Positions 39,906 to 50,988 of a DNA stretch of 64,000 bases are shown in pieces. A program made the position numbers and the translations under genes. The DNA lies in contig ONIN01000006.1 in NCBI GenBank assembly GCA_900317905.1, positions 21,575 to 85,574 on the forward strand. Direction: 5' to 3'. The notes under the pieces are model-generated. The model ran no database searches and was not told the origin of the DNA. It saw nothing but the letters and a program-made list of their open reading frames with translations. The DNA is from an uncultured Eubacteriales bacterium (lineage in GTDB: Bacteria > Bacillota > Clostridia > Oscillospirales > Oscillospiraceae). The number at the start of each line of letters is the position of its first letter. Position 1 is the stretch's first letter.

Positions 39906-42900
39906 TTACTTCTTTCCGAAGAGGGAAGTAAAGCCGCTGACGATCTTGGCATTGGTGTTGCTGATCGCCTGGTTCACGGAAGTCTTGCCGTAACCGACGG
40001 TGTAGGTGGGCACGTTGACGGTGCCGGTGGGGGTCACGAACTTGCCGGAATCCAGCACCTCACCGCAGTCGGCGCAGACGGTCTTGCCGATGTACTGGAA
40101 GCCGATGATCAGCTTCTTGCTCTCATAGACCACCTTGGTGTTGGTGTGGCGGCAGTGGTTGATCTCCACCATCTTGGCCAGCACGCGGTCAGCCATGTAG
40201 CGGTGGCCGGCGGCATCGGGGTGCAGACCCTTCAGGACGCTCATTTCCTTGTTCTGCAGGGCCTGGAGCACCGTGGTGCCCTCGGTATAGATGGTGGTGG
40301 CGTCCGGCACGTCCACATAGTAGACGTTGTCATACTTGGCAGCCAGCTCGGCGTAGTAGTCATTCAGGCTGACCAGCGCGGCGCCGATCAGGTCGAGGAT
40401 CGGGGAGAAGCCGCTGCCGGGCAGCACCCGCAGGGCTTTGGTGGCGTTGTACATGCCGACCACCAGCACATCAGCGTCGGGGGAGAGGGCGATGACGTCC
40501 TTGATGACCTCATCGGAATTCTTCCGCAGCTCCAGCACACCCTGATTGAAGGCGCGGGTCACGTTGGTGAGGACCGTGGGGCTCTTGGCCACGTTCTTCA
40601 TGGCGGTGGCGAGATAATCGGCCACGTCCTTGGCGTCAGAGATGGAGGTGAGCTTCTCAACATCCACCAGACCGCCGGCCTCCAGCGCGTTGACCAGCAG
40701 GGAGCTCAGATCGTTGATGCCGGCCTGCACGGTGACGAGATCAGACTTGCGGATCTGCTCGCATATGCTGGGCCACTGCTCCCGCAGAGCGTTGGTGCGG
40801 ACAGCGTTCCGGTTGCCGAACCAGTCGTCGGGATAGGTGTAGGGATCCTCCACGCCGAGACCCCGCTCCAGGATCATGCGGAAGTCGCTCATGCGGCCGC
40901 CGGAGCTGGCGGCAGAATAGACCTCAGCGTCGGGGTTCACAGCTTCCAGCACCTTGCCCACCAGATCGGTGAAGGAGCCATCGATGCGGGCGCAGACCAG
41001 ATTCGGATCCGCGTGACCGTCCGCGGGATCCAGGCCGTAGCCCCAGGAGATGCTGTCGCCGATGTAGGTGTAGCACTGGTAGGGGAGCTTGGCGTACTCC
41101 GGCTTCACGGTGAGGGTCTGGGTGGTCTCCACGTCGATGGTCACAGGCTCCAGGGTGGAGGCGGCCATGGCCTTGGTCCAGCCGCCGTGGGTGGTGTAGA
41201 TGTCCACACCCTCGTTGGTCACGTAGCAGCGATACCGGTTGCCGTTGTAAGCGGCGGCGTCGGTCAGGGTGAGAGTCGCCTCGTTGGCGCCTTCAACATC
41301 CGTCCAGACCACGCCGTCGGAAGAAACCTGCCACTGGAAGGTATTGACGTCGTTACCGGCGGAGAACACGGTGCTGAGCACCACATCGTCGCCCTGCTTA
41401 TCCATGACGATGGAGCCCAGAGGCGCGCGGGCGTAGAGATGATCAGACAGCCACAGCACACGTTTGGTGGCAAACTCCTTGAGGTTGTTGACGTAGTTTT
41501 CCCAGGTCAGGGTGACCTCGTAATTGAGCGCGTACTGACCGGTGCCCAGGGCGCGCATGGTGTTGGGGGCGACCAGGTAGTCTGCGCACAGCGATTGGGT
41601 GCCCCAGAGCTCGTTGTTCATCAGGGCGGAGGAGCGCAGGATCTCCCGCTGGCGGTCAACGTTCGCCGGAATGTCCTCAAACACAGCCTTGTTGGCGTTG
41701 TAGACCTTCGCGACCGCCTGCATGAAGCTGGCGTGCTTGCCGAGCTCCTGCAGCAGGCTCACAGGCTTGTCGACGGAGATGAGGCCGATGCTGTCGTTAT
41801 ACCAGCCCTCGGCGTTGAGCTGCACGGGCTCTGCGATGCCGACGAGGAACTTATGGAGCGTGCGGCCGAAGGCCACGTCATAGTCCCAGGCGGGGCCGGC
41901 AACGAGCTTGGAGTTCGGGTCCTTCACATTGTCGCGGTGCATCAGAAGGCTGCCCGCGAAGCAGTCATAGGTCTTGGAGACCTCATACATGAGGAACATC
42001 TTCGCCCAGGAATCGAGGTCGAAGTAGTTCTGATAGTTCTCGCTGTCAAAGTCCTCGAGGGCGTTCCACGCCTCGGTGAAATACTCCTCGACCTTCGCGG
42101 CGTCCCAACCGGCCTTCTTCGCGTCCTTGCCGATCTTCTTGATGGTCATGAGGTTAAAGTAGCCGTCGTCATTGAGCGTGTCGCCGATGGCATACATGCC
42201 GGGGATCTTGAACTGCGGGTCCTCGGAATCAACATAGTTGTCGTTCTCGAGGTGGAAGCCGCCCTTCGGCGCTTTGTAGTCGCTCTTCGGCGTCATGAGA
42301 TAGTTGCCGAGATACTCGCCGTTCATCCAGATATCGACATAGCGGCTGGGAAGACCGATGCCGAGACCGTCGGCCAGATCCATGGCGACCTTGTTGCGGA
42401 TGAGAGAATTGTCAAAGTAGTTGGCCAGCAGAGACCACTTCTCCGCAACGACGCCGGGGATCATCGCGTCGTCATTCTTAAGCGTGATGTTATAGGGCTT
42501 CTTGGGCAGACCCCAGGTGGAGTTGCCGCGGCCCTTCATGGACATGGCTCTGGTCTGGCCGTCGAAAATCACGTTGCCGACGCACTTGGTCTCGTGGGTC
42601 TCATCGGCGTTCATGGCCTCGATTGTGCCCTGAGACTCGTCGAGCTCGAGGAACATGGGCTCAACGTCCGCAGAACCCTGGACGGTCTTGACCGTCACAA
42701 GCGCCAGCGCGGCGCCCTTGGTGATCTTGTAGGTGATGCTCTTGCCGGGGGCGGCCAGGGGGGCGGTGCCGCTCTCGTAGGTCTCGCCGTTTTTGGTGAC
42801 GGTGATATCGGGGTCATCCCAGCAGAAGTACAGCTGAGAAACGTCCGTCTTGCCCGGCAGGTAGACCTTCGCAACGCTGCCCAGAGCGTCATACTTCACG

Positions 42901-43238
42901 TTGACTCTGCCTTCCAGACCGGCGGCCTCGTTGGCCGGGACGTACAGGGCGGCATAGAGCACGCTCTTGACGTTGGAGGTGCTGCCGGCGGCCTCGGCGG
43001 TCTGTTCCACCGCTTCCTCGGCCTCAGCCTCGGGCTGGGCGGCGTCAACGGCGTCGGCTTCGATTTCTGGTGCCTCAGGTTCTGCAGCCTCAACGGTCTC
43101 GACGGCAGCAGCTTCCGTCGCCTCGACGACTTCCGCCTCCGCCTCTGCGTCCACGGCTGCGGCACTCAGCGCCATGCCGGGGAACAGCGCAGCGAGCATG
43201 CAGACCAGCAGCAAAACAGAGATCAGTCTTTTTTTCAT
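39906..43238 (-). CDS. Secreted CotH-kinase/SGNH-hydrolase fusion protein
   Basis: A 1110-residue exported multidomain protein. Signal peptide about 1-28; an acidic Ala/Glu/Val-rich low-complexity segment (30-85); a CotH-type kinase-like domain (about 215-610) with the conserved KGRGNSTWGLPKKPY block near 238 and metal-binding WDYDVAFG near 451; an Ig-like stretch with FQWQVSSDGVVWTDV near 634; an SGNH esterase domain (about 722-1010) with nucleophile YIGDSISWG, VQAGINDLS and LHPDAAGH; and a C-terminal CxxCG module near 1054. CotH proteins are spore or surface kinases; SGNH enzymes remove acyl groups from glycans. Surface location is inferred from the signal peptide; no SLH or LPxTG is present. 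Confidence 0.84.
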   Translation of the reverse strand: MKKRLISVLLLVCMLAALFPGMALSAAAVDAEAEAEVVEATEAAAVETVEAAEPEAPEIEADAVDAAQPEAEAEEAVEQTAEAAGSTSNVKSVLYAALYVPANEAAGLEGRVNVKYDALGSVAKVYLPGKTDVSQLYFCWDDPDITVTKNGETYESGTAPLAAPGKSITYKITKGAALALVTVKTVQGSADVEPMFLELDESQGTIEAMNADETHETKCVGNVIFDGQTRAMSMKGRGNSTWGLPKKPYNITLKNDDAMIPGVVAEKWSLLANYFDNSLIRNKVAMDLADGLGIGLPSRYVDIWMNGEYLGNYLMTPKSDYKAPKGGFHLENDNYVDSEDPQFKIPGMYAIGDTLNDDGYFNLMTIKKIGKDAKKAGWDAAKVEEYFTEAWNALEDFDSENYQNYFDLDSWAKMFLMYEVSKTYDCFAGSLLMHRDNVKDPNSKLVAGPAWDYDVAFGRTLHKFLVGIAEPVQLNAEGWYNDSIGLISVDKPVSLLQELGKHASFMQAVAKVYNANKAVFEDIPANVDRQREILRSSALMNNELWGTQSLCADYLVAPNTMRALGTGQYALNYEVTLTWENYVNNLKEFATKRVLWLSDHLYARAPLGSIVMDKQGDDVVLSTVFSAGNDVNTFQWQVSSDGVVWTDVEGANEATLTLTDAAAYNGNRYRCYVTNEGVDIYTTHGGWTKAMAASTLEPVTIDVETTQTLTVKPEYAKLPYQCYTYIGDSISWGYGLDPADGHADPNLVCARIDGSFTDLVGKVLEAVNPDAEVYSAASSGGRMSDFRMILERGLGVEDPYTYPDDWFGNRNAVRTNALREQWPSICEQIRKSDLVTVQAGINDLSSLLVNALEAGGLVDVEKLTSISDAKDVADYLATAMKNVAKSPTVLTNVTRAFNQGVLELRKNSDEVIKDVIALSPDADVLVVGMYNATKALRVLPGSGFSPILDLIGAALVSLNDYYAELAAKYDNVYYVDVPDATTIYTEGTTVLQALQNKEMSVLKGLHPDAAGHRYMADRVLAKMVEINHCRHTNTKVVYESKKLIIGFQYIGKTVCADCGEVLDSGKFVTPTGTVNVPTYTVGYGKTSVNQAISNTNAKIVSGFTSLFGKK

Positions 43239-43421
43239 GTTGTTCCACCTTTCTCATTCAGGATCTGATGGGACTCTTGAACCATCCAAATAAAGAAATA
43301 CACTTTATATTAACATAAAAACCATGGGCAGGTAAAGATTCTTTAAGATTTTTTAAGTAAAATTTACGCCACAATTTTCGTTGATTTGTCCGAAAAAATC
43401 GGGAAAAATTTCATATTTTTC

Positions 43422-43450
43422 TTCCATCTGCGACGGAACTGTGGTATAAT
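43422..43450 (+). promoter_or_regulatory. Promoter of the DUF1232 gene
   Basis: TTCCAT (43422-43427), 17-nt spacer, TATAAT (43445-43450) with a TGG extension. The A/T-rich region 43239-43421 probably also contains the divergent CotH-SGNH promoter. Confidence 0.65.
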
Positions 43451-43509
43451 GCATAATAGCGTACAAAAATACACGAAACTGTTTGAATTGCATACAAGGA
43501 GGGTCATAC

Positions 43510-43923
43510 ATGGACATCAGCATTGAAAAAGCCAAGGGCGTACTGGAGAGCGGTTTGAATGAAGCCAAGGAGCTTTTGAAGGACACCGGCAAGGTGGACG
43601 AGCTGCTGAAAAAGGCGGAGCTGAAGCTCAAGGACGTCCCCGTGGCCGGATCCGTTCTGGCAGACGTTCCCACTATGATCGCCATGGTGAAGGGCTACAT
43701 CACCAAATCCTATACCGAAGTCTCCATCAAAGTGATCGCCACCATGGTCGCCGCCTTCATCTATGTGGTGAAGAAGCAGGATCTGATCAACGACGACGTG
43801 GCCGTGGTGGGTTATCTGGACGACATCGCCATCCTCGCTGCCGCCTTCATGCTCTGCGAGCCGGAGCTGAAAGCCTTCGTGGAGTGGCGCGACGGAAAAG
43901 CCGAACCGGAAAAAGAAGCATAA
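43510..43923 (+). CDS. YkvA-like DUF1232 membrane protein
   Basis: A 137-residue protein. The C-terminal half matches DUF1232/YkvA: ADVPTMIAMVKGYI, then IATMVAAFIYVVKKQDLINDD and VVGYLDDIAILAAAFML, where the D-x-I-x-D/VGYLDD pattern is diagnostic. The N-terminal 45 residues are a Lys/Glu-rich helix likely to form a coiled coil. One or two membrane-associated hydrophobic segments are expected. The function of the family is unknown. The ribosome binding site AAGGAGG is strong. Confidence 0.8.
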   Translation: MDISIEKAKGVLESGLNEAKELLKDTGKVDELLKKAELKLKDVPVAGSVLADVPTMIAMVKGYITKSYTEVSIKVIATMVAAFIYVVKKQDLINDDVAVVGYLDDIAILAAAFMLCEPELKAFVEWRDGKAEPEKEA

Positions 43924-43950
43924 GCTTTTTTGATACCTCACACCTCAGGC

Positions 43951-43984
43951 AACTCCCCATCGGTTTTTCCGGTGGGGAGTTTTC
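43951..43984 (+). terminator. Intrinsic terminator after the DUF1232 gene
   Basis: AACTCCCCATCGG/CCGGTGGGGAGTT around a T-rich loop, followed by TTCTG. Confidence 0.82.
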
Positions 43985-43999
43985 TGTCCAAAAAACAGA

Positions 44000-44028
44000 T
44001 TGATTCCAAAAGGAAAAACCGATATAAT
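44000..44028 (+). promoter_or_regulatory. Promoter of the aldo/keto reductase gene
   Basis: TTGATT (44000-44005), 17-nt spacer, perfect TATAAT (44023-44028); 30 nt upstream of the start codon. Confidence 0.75.
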
Positions 44029-44057
44029 ATTCCCATCAAATGACAGGAGGAACGTAT

Positions 44058-45185
44058 ATGGAAACCTGGTTTGGAAAGGAGACCCCGAAGCTGGGGTTCG
44101 GCCTCATGCGTCTGCCGAAGCTGGCTGACGGCAGCATCGACATCGAGCAGACCTCGAAGATGGTGGATCTGTTCCTGGAAGCGGGCATGACCTATTTCGA
44201 CACCGCCTACGTCTATGACAACGGCGACTCCGAGCGGGCGGCCAAGGCGGCGCTGGTGGATCGGCACCCCAGAGACAGCTTCACCCTATGTACCAAGCTC
44301 AACGCGGTGATGGGCGCGACGGATGCCGAGAGCGCAAAGCAGCAGCTTTTCACCAGCCTGGAGCGCACCGGCGCGGGGTACTTCGACTATTACCTGCTCC
44401 ACGCGGTCATGCAGAGCAACTATGAAAAGTACGAGGAATACGGTCTCTGGGACTTTGTGAAGGAGCAGAAGGAAAAGGGCCTCATCAAGCACTACGGCTT
44501 TTCCTTCCATGCTACCCCGGAGCTTTTGGATCAGCTGTTGACACAGCACCCGGATGTGGACTTCATCCAGCTGCAGCTGAACTATGCCGACTGGGAGAAC
44601 CCCGCTGTCCAGTCCAGAGCCTGCTACGAGGTGGCGAGACGCCACGGCAAGTCCGTCACAGTCATGGAGCCGGTGAAGGGCGGCACCCTGGCAAACCCGC
44701 CGGAGTCTCTGCAGAAGCTGTTCAAAGCGGCCAATCCCGAGGCGTCCTTCGCCTCCTGGGCCATCCGCTACATCGCCTCCATGCCCGGCATCCTCACGGT
44801 GCTCTCCGGCATGTCCAACGTGGCGCAGATGGAGGATAACCTCTCCTATATGCGGGATTTTAAGCCCATGACCGAGGAAGAAAACGCCGTCATCCGCGAG
44901 GCGCAGCGGCTGCTCAGTGCGGTCGACACCATCCCCTGCACCGGCTGCCGCTACTGCACCAAGGGCTGCCCCATGCAGATCCCAATCCCGCAGATCTTCT
45001 CCGCCAGAAACAGGCAGCTGCTCTGGAGCCAGTCCGAGCAGGGTGAGAAGGATTACGCCCGCGTGACCAAAGACCACGGCCGGGCTTCTGACTGCATCGG
45101 CTGCGGACAGTGCGAGGGCGTCTGTCCCCAGCACATTGAGGTGATCACCAGACTGAAGGACTGCGCAAAGGTCTTTGATCGCTGA
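44058..45185 (+). CDS. Aldo/keto reductase with C-terminal 2[4Fe-4S] domain
   Basis: A 375-residue oxidoreductase. Residues 1-285 are an aldo/keto reductase barrel with catalytic Asp and Tyr in FDTAYVYDNG, Lys in LCTKLN and His in YLLHAV. Residues 290-375 form a bacterial ferredoxin-like tail with CTGCRYCTKGCP and CIGCGQCEGVCP, enough for two [4Fe-4S] clusters. The combination is common in anaerobic Firmicutes and implies ferredoxin-linked rather than purely NADPH-linked reduction. The physiological carbonyl substrate is unknown. The alpha/beta hydrolase gene follows within 14 nt. Confidence 0.9.
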   Translation: METWFGKETPKLGFGLMRLPKLADGSIDIEQTSKMVDLFLEAGMTYFDTAYVYDNGDSERAAKAALVDRHPRDSFTLCTKLNAVMGATDAESAKQQLFTSLERTGAGYFDYYLLHAVMQSNYEKYEEYGLWDFVKEQKEKGLIKHYGFSFHATPELLDQLLTQHPDVDFIQLQLNYADWENPAVQSRACYEVARRHGKSVTVMEPVKGGTLANPPESLQKLFKAANPEASFASWAIRYIASMPGILTVLSGMSNVAQMEDNLSYMRDFKPMTEEENAVIREAQRLLSAVDTIPCTGCRYCTKGCPMQIPIPQIFSARNRQLLWSQSEQGEKDYARVTKDHGRASDCIGCGQCEGVCPQHIEVITRLKDCAKVFDR

Positions 45186-45198
45186 GCGGCGCGGAAGG

Positions 45199-45921
45199 AT
45201 GAAGGATTTGAAGAAGAAAAAATGGTGGCTGATCCCGGTGCTGCTTCTGCTGGCGTTGGTGATCGCCTTTGGGATTTACGCCTCGATCTATTACCGCGCC
45301 GACGAGACCGCGCTGGCGGCATTGGAATCGGATGATCAGGTCGCCGTGTCCCAGACGGACTACGGCTGGCTGTTCGACGGCCCGGGGGAGGCGGACGCGC
45401 TGATCTTCTACCCCGGCGCCAAGGTGGAGGCCACGGCCTACGCGCCCTTCCTGCACCGGCTCTCGGCGCAGGGGATGGACGTCTGTCTGGTGGAAATGCC
45501 GCTGCGGTTCGCCTTTTTCGGCATCAACGCCGCGGATGACGTGATGCAGGAAGCCGACTATGAAAACTGGTACATCGGCGGCCACTCTCTCGGCGGTGCC
45601 ATGGCGGCCTCCTACGCTTCCAAGCACGGGGATGCGCTGAAGGGCGTGATCCTCTGCGCCGCCTACCCCACTTCGGAACTGGACGAAGACCTCACGGAGA
45701 TCCTGCTCTACGGCTCCGAGGATCAGGTGGTGAATCTGGAGAAGATCGAAGCCGGGGAGCAGTACGCACCTTCGGATTACACCGAGACCGTCATCGCCGG
45801 CGGCAACCACGCCCAGTTCGGCAGCTACGGCTTCCAGAAGGGCGACGGCATCGCCTCTATCCCCGCTGAGGAACAATGGGAGGAAGCGGCGGAGCTGATC
45901 ACCAGTCATACCATCTACTAA
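45199..45921 (+). CDS. Membrane-anchored alpha/beta hydrolase
   Basis: A 240-residue hydrolase with an N-terminal membrane anchor (residues 8-28, WWLIPVLLLLALVIAFGI). The nucleophile elbow is YIGGHSLGGAMAAS (about 127), the acid lies in YGSEDQVV and the His in GGNHAQFG near the C-terminus, as in the alpha/beta-hydrolase_5 group. The ATG at 45199 is preceded by GGAAGG at unusually short distance; an in-frame TTG at 45175 overlapping the reductase is an alternative. It is likely co-transcribed with the aldo/keto reductase. The substrate is unknown. Confidence 0.82.
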   Translation: MKDLKKKKWWLIPVLLLLALVIAFGIYASIYYRADETALAALESDDQVAVSQTDYGWLFDGPGEADALIFYPGAKVEATAYAPFLHRLSAQGMDVCLVEMPLRFAFFGINAADDVMQEADYENWYIGGHSLGGAMAASYASKHGDALKGVILCAAYPTSELDEDLTEILLYGSEDQVVNLEKIEAGEQYAPSDYTETVIAGGNHAQFGSYGFQKGDGIASIPAEEQWEEAAELITSHTIY

Positions 45922-45929
45922 ATCAAAAA

Positions 45930-45957
45930 ACACCGGCTCAGAGAGCCGGTGTTTTTC
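45930..45957. terminator. Bidirectional terminator at the end of the atp operon
   Basis: ACACCGGCTC/GAGCCGGTGT with A-run on the left and T-run on the right, between the hydrolase (+) and atpC (-) stops. Confidence 0.88.
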
Positions 45958-45964
45958 TGTCTTT

Positions 45965-46387
45965 TCAGATGTGGCGTTTCTTTGCCATGTGCGCGGCGTT
46001 CTGTCTGGAGATGGCTCGAAGGAGCGCGGCCTCGGCGCGGACGATGTCCAGATCCGGGGTGCGGTTTTCAAGACGCTCTCTGGCGCGCTTTTCGGCGGCG
46101 ACGGCACGGTCGAGATCGATGTCCTCGGCGTTTTCCGCTGCCCGCACCAGGATCTTCACCTCGTTTTGCACCACGTTGACCACGCCGATGCCCACAGCGG
46201 TATAGTCCTTGGAGCCGTCGGAATGGGTGATCTCCACCACGCCGGTGGACACGGCCCCCATCAGAGGCGCGTGGTCGGCCAGCACGCCGATGCTGCCGCC
46301 GTCCAGCGGGATGTTGACGGCAGAGGCCTGCCCGTCATAGACCACGCCTTTGGCGGTGACGATCTGCAGATGGATGCGGTCGTCCAT
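45965..46387 (-). CDS. atpC: ATP synthase F1 epsilon subunit
   Basis: A 140-residue epsilon subunit of the central stalk. The N-terminal beta-sandwich (IHLQIVTAKGVVYDGQASAV, then HAPLMGAVSTG) and the C-terminal helical hairpin (AAEKRARERLENR onward) are both present, so the ATP-inhibitory domain is retained. It is the last gene of the operon. Its ribosome binding site (GAGGTG) lies within the end of atpD, 3 nt away. Confidence 0.94.
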   Translation of the reverse strand: MDDRIHLQIVTAKGVVYDGQASAVNIPLDGGSIGVLADHAPLMGAVSTGVVEITHSDGSKDYTAVGIGVVNVVQNEVKILVRAAENAEDIDLDRAVAAEKRARERLENRTPDLDIVRAEAALLRAISRQNAAHMAKKRHI

Positions 46388-46390
46388 GGC

Positions 46391-48671
<2,281 letters not shown>

Positions 48672-48743
48672 AGCCGCACCTCCTTTCAATGGATGATTTT
48701 CCGCAGTTGGCGAGGAACGGTTCCCCGCCCTGCTGTTGGTTCA

Positions 48744-50981
48744 TCAGAATGTCTCTTTGAATGCTTCGATCACGCCGCGGAGCTCGGTGAGGCGCTCGGC
48801 GGGGAGCTTCTTGCCGGTGAGGATCTCGTCTCTGAGACCGGGCAGCTTCCGATGGACTTCATTCAGCAGCCCTTCCTCAAAGGCGGCCACCTTGTCCAGC
48901 GGGTATTCGTCGGTGTAGCCCTCGGCGGCGGCGAAGATGGAGACCACCTGGTCGGCCGCGTCCATGGGCTGATACTGGGGCTGCTTCAGAAGCTCGGTCA
49001 TGTGCGCGCCGCGATCCAGGGTCTGTCTCGTGGCCTTGTCCAGATCGGAGCCGAACTGGGCGAAGCTCGCCAGCTCGCGGTACTGGGCCAGATCCATTCT
49101 CAGACGGCCTGCCACCTGCTTCATGGCGCCCAGCTGGGCCGCGCCGCCCACACGGGAGACGCTCAGACCCACGTTCACCGCCGGACGGATGCCGGAGTGG
49201 AACAGGTCGGTCTCCAGGAAGATCTGACCATCGGTGATGGAGATCACGTTGGTGGGGATATAGGCGGAGATGTCGCCGGCCTGGGTCTCGATGATGGGCA
49301 GGGCGGTCATGCTGCCGCCGCCCAGCTCCTCGGAGAGTCGGGCGGCGCGCTCCAGCAATCTGGAGTGCAGATAGAACACGTCGCCGGGGTAGGCCTCGCG
49401 TCCGGGCGGACGCTGCAGCAGCAGAGAGATCTCGCGGTAGGCCACAGCCTGCTTGGAGAGATCATCGTAGATGATGAGAACGTCCTTGCCTCTGTACATG
49501 AAAGCCTCACCGATGGCGGCACCGGCGTAGGGCGCGATGTAGAGCATGGGCGCGGGCTCCGACGCATGGGCGCAGACCACGGTGGTGTAGTCCATGGCGC
49601 CGTTGGAGCGCAGCGTCTCCACCACGCTTGCCACAGTGGATTCCTTCTGACCGATGGCCACATAGATGCACAGCACGTCCTTGCCCTTCTGGTTCAGGAT
49701 CGTGTCGATGGCAATGGCGGTCTTGCCGGTCTGGCGGTCGCCGATGATCAGCTCACGCTGGCCGCGGCCGATGGGGATCAGAGCGTCGATGGCCTTGATG
49801 CCGGTCTGCAGCGGGACGCTGACGGGCTGACGGTTCAGCACGCTGGGGGCGGGACTCTCGATGGCGCGGTGCTCAGTGGCCTCGATGGGGCCTCTGCCGT
49901 CCACCGGGCGGCCAAGGGCGTCCACCACGCGGCCAATCATGCCGTCGCCCACGGGAACCTCGATGATGCGGCCAGTGCGGCGGACGCTCATGCCCTCCTG
50001 CACGTGCTCGAAGTTGCCCAGCAGAACGACGCCCACGTCCTCCTGCTCCAGGTCCATGACCATGCCTCTCAGATCGCCGGGGAACTCCAGCATCTCGCCG
50101 GCCATGACGTCGGCCAGGCCGGAGACGCGGCAGATACCGTCGGAGACGCTGATGACCTCGCCGGTCTGGAACACGTCGATGTCCGTGTCCGGGGCCTCCA
50201 GCTTTTTGCGGATGCCCTCGGCGATGGACTGGGTCTCCTTGTCGCTGCGCATCGTGGCGTTCTCCACGTCCTGGGTCAGGCGGTCGAGGGAGTGGGCCAG
50301 AGTGCCGTCATAGACGGTGTCGCCCACGCGCATCTTCACGCCGCCGATCAGATCCTTGTCCACCTCGTTGTGGCAGGAGATGAAGGTCTCGCAGATGATC
50401 TGCGTCAGCTTCTTCATTTCCTCCTCGGTAAGGGGCTCGGCGCTGGAGATGGAAATATCCAGTTTCTTTAATTCATTCATAGTCAAAATGTCACTCGGCA
50501 TTGCTGCCACCAAATTCCTGATCTGCTCGATAAAGCTGTCTGTGAGTCCCTGCCGTGCCTCGGCATAGCGATCCTGCTTCAGCGCCTCGCCGGTGAGCTC
50601 CGCTACCCGCTTGAGTGCCTTTTGCTGAACCCGGCGCTCCATGTCGTCCCGGAGCTGCGCTTCCGACTGCTCGGCGCTGAGACTGAGCGCCTCCACCTCT
50701 TCGGCACGTTCGGCGGCAGCGGCGCGGCTGTTCTCCTCGGCGCGGTCGGCTGCCTCCTGCAGCATGGCCGCGTGGGCGGTTGCCGCTTCGGCGTTGGCGG
50801 CGCTGATGTCTGCCTGGACACGCTCAGCGTCGGCGCGGGCGGTCTCAGCGTCCTCCAGATCCTTTGCGATCCGATCCTGACGGCCCTTGAAGGTCTTGGC
50901 AATCAGCTTCCGTGTCAGGAAGAACAGGGCGCCGAAGAGAATCAGGAAGTTGATCAGGCTGTACAGAAATTCTTTCCACAT
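48744..50981 (-). CDS. Fused ATP synthase b'-delta-alpha polypeptide
   Basis: One uninterrupted 745-codon frame. Residues 1-27 are a membrane anchor ([20 protein letters not shown]) and 30-160 an Ala/Glu/Arg-rich coiled coil, together an F0 b-type stator subunit. Residues 174-243 match the delta (OSCP) C-terminal domain: [33 protein letters not shown], ending [11 protein letters not shown]. Residues 244-745 are a complete alpha subunit with Walker-type GDRQTGKT at 414-421. The delta N-terminal domain is missing. Mycobacteria have a known b-delta fusion, but the extension into alpha is not one I recognise. It begins 7 nt after atpF. Met244 (ATG 50250-50252) is where alpha normally starts, so internal initiation could also make free alpha of 502 residues. 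Confidence 0.87.
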   Translation of the reverse strand: MWKEFLYSLINFLILFGALFFLTRKLIAKTFKGRQDRIAKDLEDAETARADAERVQADISAANAEAATAHAAMLQEAADRAEENSRAAAAERAEEVEALSLSAEQSEAQLRDDMERRVQQKALKRVAELTGEALKQDRYAEARQGLTDSFIEQIRNLVAAMPSDILTMNELKKLDISISSAEPLTEEEMKKLTQIICETFISCHNEVDKDLIGGVKMRVGDTVYDGTLAHSLDRLTQDVENATMRSDKETQSIAEGIRKKLEAPDTDIDVFQTGEVISVSDGICRVSGLADVMAGEMLEFPGDLRGMVMDLEQEDVGVVLLGNFEHVQEGMSVRRTGRIIEVPVGDGMIGRVVDALGRPVDGRGPIEATEHRAIESPAPSVLNRQPVSVPLQTGIKAIDALIPIGRGQRELIIGDRQTGKTAIAIDTILNQKGKDVLCIYVAIGQKESTVASVVETLRSNGAMDYTTVVCAHASEPAPMLYIAPYAGAAIGEAFMYRGKDVLIIYDDLSKQAVAYREISLLLQRPPGREAYPGDVFYLHSRLLERAARLSEELGGGSMTALPIIETQAGDISAYIPTNVISITDGQIFLETDLFHSGIRPAVNVGLSVSRVGGAAQLGAMKQVAGRLRMDLAQYRELASFAQFGSDLDKATRQTLDRGAHMTELLKQPQYQPMDAADQVVSIFAAAEGYTDEYPLDKVAAFEEGLLNEVHRKLPGLRDEILTGKKLPAERLTELRGVIEAFKETF
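50240..50266 (-). promoter_or_regulatory. Possible internal translation start for free alpha subunit
   Basis: Minus strand: GTGGAG followed nine bases later by ATG (50252-50250), exactly where standard alpha proteins begin ([19 protein letters not shown]). The Shine-Dalgarno is weak. Initiation here would give a 502-residue alpha, the usual length. Confidence 0.35.
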
Positions 50982-50988
50982 GTCCCGA

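Noticed and set aside
39891-43268. A plus-strand 1125-codon frame opposite the CotH-SGNH gene
   Set aside because: Composition (His, Gly, Val, Asp, Leu repeats) is that of an antisense shadow; the minus strand encodes recognisable domains with a signal peptide.
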